DNA of 64,000 nt from Liolophura sinensis (lineage: Eukaryota; Mollusca; Polyplacophora; Chitonida; Chitonidae). The position numbers were made by a program, and so were the translations under genes. The stretch is from the NCBI RefSeq assembly GCF_032854445.1, contig NC_088299.1:1277001-1341000 (forward strand), written 5' to 3'. Shown here piece after piece: positions 54,061 to 64,000 of this stretch; position 1 is the first letter of the stretch; each line of letters opens with the position of its first letter. The notes beneath the pieces are model-generated. The model was not told the DNA's origin. It searched no databases and saw nothing but the letters and a program-made list of their open reading frames with translations.

Positions 54061-55175
54061 GTAGCCTTGACGTATTGAAAGTCTGTAGTGAGCAATGATG
54101 TTTTAGTGCACCACAAAGGGCAATTTTGTCACCAATGATATTGTAGCATTGCACATATTAGACTCCCGTCTTTTCTAAACAAATATGTGAATCGTGTGTG
54201 CTTTCCATAAATTGATAGAAGGACTTCATTTTTTAACCTGAAATAAACCATTTGTTCCGCCTTAAATTGGGCGGGTGAACAAGACACACGACATTGAAAG
54301 AGATTTATTAACATTTCAGAACCGGGAATAGGTAACAAATCACTCGATTTAGTTTCATGAGAAAAAAAATGTGAAACCTATGGAAGGGAGACAACTTTTG
54401 TCGGCTTTTTTGTTGGAATCTTCTCGAAGCCCGTGCATAGGCAAATGTGGTTCAAATAGACTTTGATTCTCACAAAGAGGTCTTAACCAAAGCTTGGCTA
54501 AATGTGGCATTACGAAAAGAGATTTCTGAAGATAACACGGCGTGGGACAAAGCGAGATGAAAGCGGTAACGTTGAGGAGAAGGTGTTGAGTGCGTGGGTA
54601 TCAGTGTCTGGAAGAAAGCAAACAACACAAGGGTTAGGTTTATCTAAACACTTTTCCTTCCGTAGAAGTGAAGTATAGCGCTCTCTCGCTGTGATATTAC
54701 GAAAACACTGCTGTCAGTCTGCGCTCGTTCGCCCCAACACCTCCGAGAGCTAGCGAAGTTTCATGCTAACACAGAGGGTATATTGCTTTCCAGTCTTCCT
54801 AGATATCCCGCAGCCACAAATGTCCCGTTATTCTAGTGCCAGGAATTCCGGTTCCCTCTGAGATCTCTATATATCTATGCAATCTATACAATCCAAACAG
54901 TCTATCTGGTATCTATTTTGAATCCTCTTAATCCACTAAATGCCAGGTTATTTGACCTATACGTTCGCCATCGAAACTCTTCCTAGTGCGTATATATTTT
55001 TCATGCCATGCTCGATAGTGTAGTAGTAAGCCTACAGATGTTTTCAAATTAATGATTGGAATTTCCCTAATGTATATGTATCTCTTTCTCCTACTTTCGC
55101 AATTTGTAGACACTTTGTGACAATAAGCACATGACCACACCCGTCTGGCCGTTTAATTGCAGTTTCAAAGATTCA
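54061..55175. other. No identified feature
   Basis: Unique-looking sequence with short frames; nothing recognised on either strand. Confidence 0.4.
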
Positions 55176-55345
55176 GGGAAGACCACTTGTCTTCCGCCAG
55201 TAAGTCACACATAGGGATGCTCGTTAGCAGCTAGGCATTTTTCGATGTTTGCTTGAGGCACTCCGGTTTCCGCCAGCCATAAAACTGACCGTCATTTCAT
55301 CAGGGAAAGATTCTTTACCACGGTGTTAAACAGGAATTACATACT
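55176..55345 (+). mobile_element. SINE-D 3' part
   Basis: GGGAAGACCACTTGTCTTCC, CACTCCGGTTTCCGCCAGCC, ATAAAACTGACCGTCATTTC and TTCTTTACCACGGTGTTAAA follow the SINE-D order seen at 23636-23960. Confidence 0.8.
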
Positions 55346-56995
55346 AAAATAAGTTTTGCCGCTTATTTGTCCAAGATGACCATTTTTGACCATTATGAAA
55401 GGTAACAGCTGGGAGGATTAACTTCGGCATTTAAAATAACGGATAATCATATACGAGCCAACTTAATTGACATGATGTATTTTGCAAAGGTATGTACCAA
55501 ACTTACACGGAACAGAAACGTTTTAGAAACGGGCTTCAGAAGTTACCTGCGGCCACAGTTATGCGGGTTAATGTTAATGTTTAGGAAAGCAGTGACTGCA
55601 TCATGTAGCACACAATGCTTCCGATGATTTTATTAGTGTCAAGAGAGCAAACAAATCTGAGACCTTACCTTTCCTTTTATCGACTGCATTAAGGATAATT
55701 TAACAACAACTCTGTTCAGCCGAAGGAAAAAAAACTGGATTTGAACAAGCGACTCATTAATTGGTCATGGTTTAGATGACTGGAGTGTTAGACGTGGACT
55801 ACAGACTCTCTGTAATCACAGGTCCTGAGCTCAGCTCAACATCACTCTATATTTCACACCCAAAGAGTGTGATAAAAGGGAATAGAACCAAAATGAAAAA
55901 AAATTGAAACTACAAGGATTAATCATTTATTAAGGAATATAATATATTCATCTAACAACAGAAACGATAACACTCATAAATGATCTAAAACATACAACAT
56001 TTGGAGCGCAGACATCCAAACGTGCAACGTGCGAAACGGTGACGTTCAGATGTACAACAAACGTACAACGTTCAGACGTACAGCATTACAAGATTGAGAA
56101 CGCAGACGTCCAAACATACTACGTGCAATGTGTCCTAAGCGCTACATCGATACAAATGCATATATATTCATTTCATAACGTTATAAACGGACACCTTGAT
56201 GTCATTTCACAGACGCTATAGTTGGACATCTCGACGTCATGGCAGAGACTAATCTCGATGACGTACATAACGTAACGAAGAGATTTGAATTAACGACCTA
56301 TAAGATCATTGTCTACCTCTAGACCAACAATTCATATTGCTGGATCGTATAGCCAGTACATATATCCTAATTGCAATAAGACAGAATCGTATTTCATCTT
56401 TTCCGTCACTTCAAATATTTACTAATAACATCAAAGCACGAGGTAGTCAGTTTTGACAACATACAAAAATAACTACAGCGCTCTCGCCGAATGCATGCAT
56501 GCTTCAGAGGTAACAGTGTTCTGTGCATGGAAATCTCAGGCAAATAATGCTGTTATGTCCATTTAATCCACTGGACTGCAGTTTTCATGCGTGTAGGCCA
56601 ACTGTCCTTGAGAGTAGCGTGTTCCGTGTGACATGTGAAAACGATTTCGACAGTGGTTTCTACCTGTAACACTCCTTGAGAGTATTCAAACCGCCCTTAC
56701 GTACTTTCTTCCGTGCTCTATACTCTGCCCTATCGTCCGCTACAGCTGTCACGTTACCGTATTGATCAATACACGTGTCACTCTACTACATCGTTCACTA
56801 TAACTGACTGGCTACCATGGAGTAAAATATACCTGTCACGCCACCGCATCATCCACTCTACCTGTTACGATAGTTACAGCGTTCGAAACAATGACCGGAG
56901 CGATACAAGTACAAGGCAGTGTTCAGGCTGCCATATCGCCAACGGAATTGTATCTGTTTTGGAATTGTTTTGGGATCTACTCAGAATGACTCACC
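55346..56995. other. Intergenic, no identified gene
   Basis: Contains weak internal repetition (ACGTACAACGTTCAGACGTA words at 55990-56240; CTGTCACG/TACATC words at 56730-56890) but no gene or mobile element that I recognise. It lies beyond the 3' end of APCDD1. Confidence 0.4.
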
Positions 56996-56999
56996 ATAT

Positions 57000-57215
57000 T
57001 TATTCATTTATTTGATTGGTGTTTTATGCTGTACTCAAAAATATTTCACTTATACGACGGGTAGAGACCCGAGGAAACGGATACGACCATCCACAGGTTG
57101 CTGCAAGACCTTCCCACCTACGACTGGAGAGGAAGTCAGCATGAGCTGGAATCTTGTCTACAACGCTTTGATGCATTGCCATTAATAAGGCAATAGTATC
57201 GCCTGTAGGTAACTG
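57000..57215 (-). mobile_element. SINE-A variant with a non-tRNA 5' part, downstream of APCDD1
   Basis: SINE-A 3' half joined to a 5' segment (CAGTTACCTACAGGCGATAC, TTAATGGCAATGCATCAAAG on the minus strand) instead of the tRNA head. The same combination occurs in opposite orientation at 62456-62675, inside the APCDD1 intron. Confidence 0.8.
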
Positions 57216-57334
57216 CTCCGAAAAAGGGTTTGAGTCGTTGTAAAGAATGAACAGATTTCAGTTGCTTTGGCGTCATAATAATGATGTTTAAGGATTTTAC
57301 GCAGCCGATTCTGGGTTTTACAGGTGTTTAGCAT

Positions 57335-57425
57335 GAGCTAATTATGGTGGGAGGAAACCGGGTAGAGCCCGCGGGAAACTCACGACCATCCGCAGGTTGC
57401 TGGTAGACTTCCCACGTATGCCTTA
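57335..57425 (-). mobile_element. SINE-A internal fragment
   Basis: AATTATGGTGGGAGGAAACC, GGGTAGAGCCCGCGGGAAAC and CCATCCGCAGGTTGCTGGTA. Both ends are missing. Confidence 0.85.
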
Positions 57426-57581
57426 ACACACTGATAACAGTCAAATCATCAACATCCAAAAGCTTTCTAACATAAATACCCGTTTTTATGTTAATATCTT
57501 CTTGCTATCTTATCCCAGGACGATTTTTGATATGCTGTAACATAATAAATTGAAATATCATTTTAAAAGAGCCTACTGGGA

Positions 57582-58355
57582 TTAACTTAATGCTCTTACT
57601 AAAAGCGTGATTACAGACAGCCAGACTCCAATCGAAGTCAGACCAGTGAGATGTAGTGAGTTAGCTGTCGAGCTGGGGTCATCTAGTGCACGACGATCGT
57701 GGTCCTTAGTGTACGCAAGCGCTACCATAATGGGTTCACACTTCACCAAAGGTGCTTGAAACGACGTCGGTCGTCTTTCAGGAGATTTGATTGGTTTTCC
57801 ATCCGTAGGTCTTTGTCCAATAAAAAGGTGATATTTCCAGTGCTTGTATTCCATTTTCATAAGGTCATATTCAATATATGGAAGTCGAATTCCCAGTGTT
57901 TCACATCCATTAGTATGTGTTACATCCTGCTCCACGTTGATTTTCCATGACTTTGGTTTCCCACAGCCATCTCCTGAGTACCCATTAAACAAGTCCGTAG
58001 TCTTCCGGTCGTTCGGCGTAACCTTTACCCTATTAACCTTAAAGTCGTAATGTTGAGCCCCGGAAATGACCCCTGAGATACTTCCAGGGGCATAGTTCCC
58101 CTGCGCGTAGAGCGTGAAGGTTTTGTCGCGACAGAGTGAGTCGTGGAAGAAGACATAATAACCCTCCCAGCGGTGACTGTTCTCCGGGAAGATGAGTCTA
58201 CGCGTTAAGAACATCCCGTGGGGACGGGCTTCACAACGCTGGCTGACCCACTCTCCGAACAGGCTTATCATAGTGCCGTGTCGATGATGCAACTCGGGCG
58301 GGAAGAAGACGTCAGCGTTGACCAGTCTGTCACATACTGCACAGCTTGACGACAT
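57582..58355 (-). CDS. APCDD1: APCDD1, last coding exon
   Basis: Encodes the second APCDD1 domain and C terminus (257 codons plus TAA). APCDD1 is a membrane-bound glycoprotein that binds Wnt ligands and LRP co-receptors and inhibits Wnt/BMP signalling in vertebrates. Human-like blocks include GEWVSQRCEARP, MFLTRRLIFPENSHRWEGYY, FKVNRVKVTPNDRKT, VEQDVTHTNGCETLGIRLP, YHLFIGQRPTDG and RRPTSFQAPLVKC. The acceptor is TTCTATGTTACAG at the 58355/58356 border; entry is phase 0, matching the donor at 62720. A hydrophobic C-terminal stretch (LTSIGVWLSVITLLVRALS) fits a membrane anchor or GPI signal. Antisense frames at 57699-58050 are shadows. Confidence 0.95.
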   Translation of the reverse strand: MSSSCAVCDRLVNADVFFPPELHHRHGTMISLFGEWVSQRCEARPHGMFLTRRLIFPENSHRWEGYYVFFHDSLCRDKTFTLYAQGNYAPGSISGVISGAQHYDFKVNRVKVTPNDRKTTDLFNGYSGDGCGKPKSWKINVEQDVTHTNGCETLGIRLPYIEYDLMKMEYKHWKYHLFIGQRPTDGKPIKSPERRPTSFQAPLVKCEPIMVALAYTKDHDRRALDDPSSTANSLHLTGLTSIGVWLSVITLLVRALS

Positions 58356-61300
58356 CTGTAACATAGAAAACATCCGTATCAATACACGTTATTCCAATTC
58401 TGATATCATTCCAAAGAATTTTGGTGATCAGGAATGCAATGTATAGCAACACTGCTTGAGAAGTATCCACCTCCGGGCAATTTAAAACTTGCCCTACTTG
58501 CGAAATACCTTCGCTGAAAAGAGTGCATGCACTGAACAAGACGCTAATCAATAAATTCAGAAATAAATCCATCTTCTTTAAAATGCTTGGAAATGACATT
58601 GTTTTTTCAAATAATGACAATGACGCGAGAAAGTATAATAAGCTGATGTTTAAAATTATTAAAGAAGAAAACTTATCCCATTAGATGTATTGCTTCATGT
58701 CGGTTACTGCAAAAAGGAAATCATTACATTACATGAATCAGACAACTCTGATATACCGTTATACGTGTATATTGAGTGTGGCCTATAGCCTATAGCCACA
58801 CGGCGATAAGGTCATGTTGTATTCAGGCGTAATGATACACAGCAGAAGACTGGTGGACACCTGTTAGAGAAATATACAACTCTGATCAACAACAACGTGT
58901 TGATCCAACTAATTGTCCAAACACGAGGTGCTGACGTCAAGATCCAGGGTAAATAGCGCACCTGGAAACAAGGTGGTGAAGAGAATTCCCCGTTCATTGT
59001 GTTTCGATGGAAGATTAAATGTTAAATTCTGGTGTCAACACGCCTGGTTACTGTTCCCGAAGAAAAGGCTCTTTCCCTTCTCCCACACCTCGCTTAGAAA
59101 AATAAGACGCTAAGAAGTGGGGGGATTAACTAGGTGCACGTTTGTATTTCACGTCGCAAGCCAAACAAAATTAAGCCCGCACACTGCAAAGTCCTGCAGT
59201 TCCGGAAGAAATGAGAAGAAACAATAAGATTCCAGTAAATCCCCAGTTGTGGGACTTCAGCATCTTTTCTGTGTCAGACTTTCAAATTAAGCTAGAAAAT
59301 CAATACGACGGAAAGATGGTTCGCAGAAGGATGTATACAAAATATCAACATAAGATCCTATAGCTTCACGCGCATCACTGCACTCGTAATGTGTGAGCTG
59401 GCATGGGGTCGCGCATTTTAGTCTGCGCATAAACCCAACTGATACTGAATAACATTTTAGATATTATGGCCTGAATTTACTAATTAATCGAATCTAAGCG
59501 TCAAGTCCGACATCCGTACACCATTAGCCATAAATAAACCATTAAACATAAGTAAACCATTAAACATAAATAAACCATTAACCATAAATAAACTATTAAA
59601 CATAAATAAACCATACACCATAACTAAATCATTAACCATAAATAAACCATTAACCATAACTAAACCATTAATCATACATGGCCGTTCCAGTTCAATTCAT
59701 TTCATGACAAATTAAGGTGAAATGATAATATATACTGCTTGTGTTTATTCTAGTTAGAGCATGTACCCATATTTATCAAACGCCTTAAGACTTAAGAAAA
59801 ATTATATAAGTTAAAGTAAAACAGCTATCATTAAAACATTTTATTCCAAGAAGTTCAAAATTTGTACAATGATTCTTTACAGCAGAACAATGTACCAGCC
59901 ACAATTTGACCTGTTTAGAGTTTCACTTTTCAATCACTTGAAATGTTTTAAGTCGCTTGGTAAATACGAGCCCTGATCTGTATGCACACCCAAAACTATA
60001 TAGCTTCTGTTGAAATAATTCTTGATGCTTTTCGAATCGTTATTCGTTTAGGATTAAACAATATTCATTAATTCTAGGCTAAGTTTTGAGAAAGGTAGAG
60101 ACAAGTGTATCAGATTAAACTGTGAAAATAATTTTTCTTTCTTTCCAGATGACTCGCTTAGCTTTCAAGGCATTTTTTAGCGAAAAATGGATTTCTCCAG
60201 ACATTCCCTTCAAGCAGGGCGAACGTTCATATCATTTTGTACACGCCAATAATCTTACTCGTCATCATATATGTAAGTACTGGCCGAATTACTGATGGCA
60301 ATGCAGAAATTATTTTGTAAAACCACAGTAAATGAAACGTAAAAAGGCTTCAGAACGCCAAAGAATTTATATCTGGACAGTAATCTGTACTGAAATAGTT
60401 GGCGCCTTCAGGTACCATGATGGGTGTACGTATTGCGTAGACCTGTCAGGAAACACTAACGACAATTAGCTATCAATGGAATCCTGAAACAAACGACCAA
60501 TGGGAGCTCCTCTTTACGTGGGGATAAATATATGAGGATGTCTTGACTAACAGCACAGTAGTCTTCACGAAATCCTCCTTCGAAACTTCTGTCAAAATGC
60601 GGAATTTTGGACGCAAAAAAGTCGAGGAAATTGGCTGAATATGAGAACGGAGAATTTTACAAGAGTTTGTCCGCTAATGGTTGTGGATTAACGCCTCAGA
60701 GACATACAAGCCAATCTCTGCCACTTGGACAGAAATCTTAACGCTAAGTTTATGTTTTCTTAACAACCTCCTTGGGAAAATTACTTTTCACTCGTTAGCG
60801 AAACCATTACAGAAGTAATATACGACCGGTGCAATTGACAAGAACATTCTGTTTGCATTTTTGCTGGTATGTTTTGACAGCTTATACGTTTACTTGGCAC
60901 CATCACAAGCAAACCGCGAAAAACGGATGTTAAACGGTTATGGGTTGAGTCCCATTGCTAAAGACCGTAGTTGTTTATTTGTATCTGATCAGCGGCTGAC
61001 GATGGGTGGCTGTTGTAGCTGACATTCGAACCTCGGATCCCCTCTACTAATGCTTACTCCTAGCTATATCGGAGAACTACTCGTCAACTTTCGCCTTCTT
61101 CGGCGGTGTCAACGACGCAGAATATCTTCCAATCAGCGTTTGTCCTTCTCAGTCATTCACTGAAAATGCCAACTTTGACCTGTGTCCAAAGATGTCTGTT
61201 TCTGCCAGATGGTGGCGATTCTCTGGCACACAGGACGCTGACATTCTTCAAGCTGCTATTTGGTGAACAGTTTATAACACGTGTCAAAGGGGATACTGGA

Positions 61301-62095
61301 TCTTCTCTTTAAACACAAACAAATTCATTTGAGTAGCTACGAGCGTGCAGTGGGATTCGGATGGAATCTTCTTTTTGTAGTCAGTAGTGAGACAACCGTT
61401 ACTGGACTGTCCGGAAAATTGAGGCCTACTCCGCTGACTTCTGTCATAACTGTTACATTTATGAACACTAGCGATTTACGAGTTTGTATATAAATCAGTT
61501 CACGAAGTGCACAACTGGTCGAGAATTAACCCATACAATATAACCTTGTTTAATCGGAAATCCGGCTTTTCACGGCGGAAGTCATCGCAGATCGCACTTC
61601 TCGCAAGAAGTGTAGAGGTCTGGCATAGATGCAGATCTAAGAGCTAGTAGATGAACACTACAGATTTTGCGAATTTAACCGTATCTGTTACAACATTGTC
61701 AAAATTGCCTGTAACTTCACCATAACTTTTAATATGAAATGTAACACATTAGAATTAAACGATAATTGGTGTATGCAATTAAAACGTATCTGCTGTATAA
61801 TACAAAGACCAAATTCACAGCATTGTTTTACACAAAAATATGTACAGTAAATTTTACACTAAAAAGTCTTGGTATAATAAAATTGCCAGTAGTTTTTACT
61901 GGAGTCTGAGTACTGCACCGTAATGTTTGAAACTGATCAGTGACCACAGATTTACATACCCATGCCATTACCACATAGCCTGTTTGCATATAGGATATAG
62001 GATGACATAGCTTCATAGTACAATGTATGAGTGACTGAGCACATGTACATATCAGAGAACAACCATTTCACATCAACAGCTGTGTATATAAGGAC
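58356..62095. other. APCDD1 intron, mostly unique sequence
   Basis: Contains a short ACCATAAATAAACCATTAA-type tandem repeat at 59515-59680 and an exon-like plus-strand segment at 60149-60272, but no recognised gene. Confidence 0.5.
59515..59685. repeat. Short tandem repeat, CCATTAAACATAAATAAA type
   Basis: About eight to nine units of 12-18 bp in the APCDD1 intron. Confidence 0.9.
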
Positions 62096-62104
62096 CTAAA
62101 AAAA

Positions 62105-62206
62105 AAACAGAACCCTGTTTCCTTCCACCATAATGCTAGCCGTCGTCCTACGAGTGAAATATTCTTGAGTACCACGTGGAAGACCAATCAAATAAATAAA
62201 TAATTT
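62105..62206 (+). mobile_element. SINE-A 3' fragment, APCDD1 intron
   Basis: CTTCCACCATAATGCTAGCC, GTGAAATATTCTTGAGTACC and GACCAATCAAATAAATAAAT. Confidence 0.85.
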
Positions 62207-62455
62207 TAAAAAGTCAATCCCGTTGAACCATCCGCTTGTTTCTACGTGTGATATGCCTATCAAGAGCTGCCGGATTGTGTGGTTGAGAAAAAACGAGAAA
62301 CTTATCAAGAGATCAAATACAATCTGTAATGATGAATGTAATAATGAGTGAATAGTAACACTAACCTATACTTGAAACACGGATAACTACAGATAATTAC
62401 AGACGGGCTAAGACTGTAACCAACACTGGCTCATGTTAAGCACCTATTTACCGGG

Positions 62456-62675
62456 TCAGTTACCTACAGGCGATACTATTGCCATATTAATGGCAATGCA
62501 TCAAAGAGTTGTAGACAGAGTCCAGCTCATGCTGTCTTCCTCTACAGTCGTAGGTGGGAAGGTCTTGCAGCAGGCTGTGGATGGTTGTGTAAGTTTCCTC
62601 CGATCCCCGTCCGTCGTATAAGTGAACTATTTTTGAGTACGACGTAAAACACCAATCAAATAAATAAATAAATAT
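62456..62675 (+). mobile_element. SINE-A variant with non-tRNA 5' part, APCDD1 intron
   Basis: Starts CAGTTACCTACAGGCGATAC, continues TTAATGGCAATGCATCAAAG, then joins SINE-A at GTCCAGCTCATGCTGTCTTC and ends in the AAAT tail. It is an inverted relative of 57000-57215. Confidence 0.82.
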
Positions 62676-62719
62676 ATCTGTAGATAGGATAAGCCAAGAT
62701 ATTTATATGTATACATCAC

Positions 62720-63338
62720 CTTTGGTTTTCTGAGGGCAATCTGGTAACTGCTGGGTCGATAATACCGTCTTTGTGACAATTCCGTATGAATATCCCCCAG
62801 GTAAAGTTCCTCAATTGTATCTTCTCCACTCTGGTTCAATTGTAAAATCTGATACCCCTCCTCACGCGCCACATGTGGATGACGTAGTCGAATTTCCCGC
62901 CTCATCAACTGAAGCTCGTGCAATGTAAAATCAGTCACGTGAGAACAATCGAAGTCAGCGCCCTCTGTGGGTGGTAGAGTCTCTTGGCCAATTTTTGGAG
63001 ATTTCTCTGGGAAATTGAAAATATCTTGAGCTTCGTAAGGTTTCCATTTTTGAAAATCCATAAAAGCACATCTTGTTTTGACTCTTTGGTTTAACAAGTC
63101 GGCCATGTCGACTGTGTAAGGCATCAGAGAGACCCGTAACAGTCTGTAGTCTATTTCTGTTCCACCTGGAACAGACCAGGCTTTTCGAACCGGCCGGTAT
63201 CGCCCGGATGCACGGACCGAGTACGTTGGACTGGTGCAATCCGGATCGGAATAGTAAAACTGGTAGACGACGAAAGTGGAATTGTTTTCGAACTTGTATT
63301 TCCTTAGGAGAAATTCCGGACCTGGCCGAACTTCACAT
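62720..63338 (-). CDS. APCDD1: APCDD1, penultimate coding exon (first domain)
   Basis: 206 codons plus one leading base. It begins with CEVRPGPEFLLRKYKF, matching the human GCEVRSGPEF region, and contains FENNSTFVVYQFYYSDPDCT, WSVPGGTEIDYRLLRV, DFTLHELQLMRREIRLRHP, EELYLGDIHTELSQRRYYRP and SSYQIALRKPK before the donor AAG|GTGATG. The acceptor is TTTTCAG. Cys residues line up with the human first domain, and there is an NNST sequon. The signal peptide and first roughly 50-90 residues are not in the window; no earlier exon is visible at 63339-64000. The intron to the last exon is 4.4 kb and holds SINE copies. Confidence 0.95.
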
Positions 63339-64000
63339 CTGAAAATTCAAAAATACATGATCAGTTGTCAGGAATAATATAATACATTCAACCAGTAACG
63401 AAATATTATTCACCGTAAATAGAGCATAGTTAATTTGCATTCTACAACTGACATTTCATAGATTTAACTGTGAAAAATTCATAAGTGACTGATTCAGTTT
63501 GTTTTGGATTTATCGAACAAGAAATATAATTCGACAAATTACTATCTCATCATTGCATTTTCTAGATATTTTCAAGATAAATTATGCACGGATATATAGA
63601 CAACAGTTCTATGTGCATTTGTTGCATAGTTTCTGACATTGTAGACCCTACAACTGAGTTAACAGTTGATTGTAAAAACGAGTTTTGTACATTTTTGAAG
63701 TTACTGTGAGTTTTATATCATAAAATGATTCCGCAGCTAATGACAACAACAAGTCTCATCTTTTTAGACAATTACATTGCACATCTTTGTAAACCGAGTC
63801 GAAAAATTTTAACCTAAGTCAAGCATTTGCACCTATTTGTATTTGTACTTAATACTGATAATATTATGGCGATTGTAAATATTTACAAATATCGTAAGGT
63901 AAAATCCATTCTTACAAGAGCGTGTCGATTGTAAGCTAAAGGCTACGGTCGTGATCCTGGTTATTTACTATCAACTTGATCCCTTTGTGCAACCATCCCT
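63339..64000. other. APCDD1 intron, no identified feature
   Basis: AT-rich; no upstream APCDD1 exon visible on the minus strand. Confidence 0.5.

Noticed and set aside
57699-58050. Plus-strand frames of 68-83 codons
   Set aside because: Antisense shadows of the APCDD1 last exon.

Overview
This is 64 kb of animal nuclear DNA. The genes are split by GT-AG introns, and the intergenic and intronic DNA is full of tRNA-derived SINEs, minisatellites, a LINE and a Tc1-like transposon. The SINE 3' domains (a GTACTCAAGAATATTTCAC type and a GTACTCAACAATTTTTCAG type), together with the invertebrate-like protein sequences, suggest a marine lophotrochozoan such as a mollusc or brachiopod. That placement is an inference; the sequence alone does not fix the species.

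Two genes are identified with confidence. CLPTM1L (+ strand, coding exons 10142-30523) can be read from ATG to stop through 17 coding exons whose phases all agree, giving 534 residues against 538 in human. APCDD1 (- strand, last two coding exons 62720-63338 and 57582-58355) encodes a secreted or membrane-bound Wnt inhibitor; its first exon(s) lie beyond position 64000. Weaker candidates are a 149-residue single-exon ORF at 1298-1747 and two minus-strand exons of a probable secreted protein (46673-46909 and 42707-42894).

Layout: 1-10 kb holds a small unidentified ORF, scattered SINE copies and a near-palindromic inverted repeat (6290-7030). 10-30.5 kb is CLPTM1L, with a different minisatellite in nearly every large intron. 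30.5-38 kb holds SINEs and long minisatellites of about 35 bp and 24/48 bp. 37.2-42.5 kb is one minisatellite array broken by a SINE-B and by a roughly 3.8-kb LINE, itself carrying a SINE-A. 42.7-50.8 kb has the secreted-protein exons, a decayed Tc1 element with TIRs of about 125 bp, and three copies of an unnamed repeat. 51.3-53.4 kb is a degenerate long-period repeat. 57-64 kb is APCDD1.

The most unusual points concern how CLPTM1L has been remodelled. The 3' end of exon 3, including its splice donor, has been amplified into about 23 tandem copies, the first three in frame. Exon 12 is tandemly triplicated with two dead copies. Intron 7 contains a chimeric retrocopy, bounded by a perfect 13-bp target-site duplication, that joins a SINE tRNA head to DNA from just downstream of the same gene. 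A SINE in intron 5 carries the 3' flank of a SINE in intron 2, consistent with 3' transduction. At least four SINE families with different 5' heads share one 3' domain, which fits a single retrotransposition machinery serving all of them.
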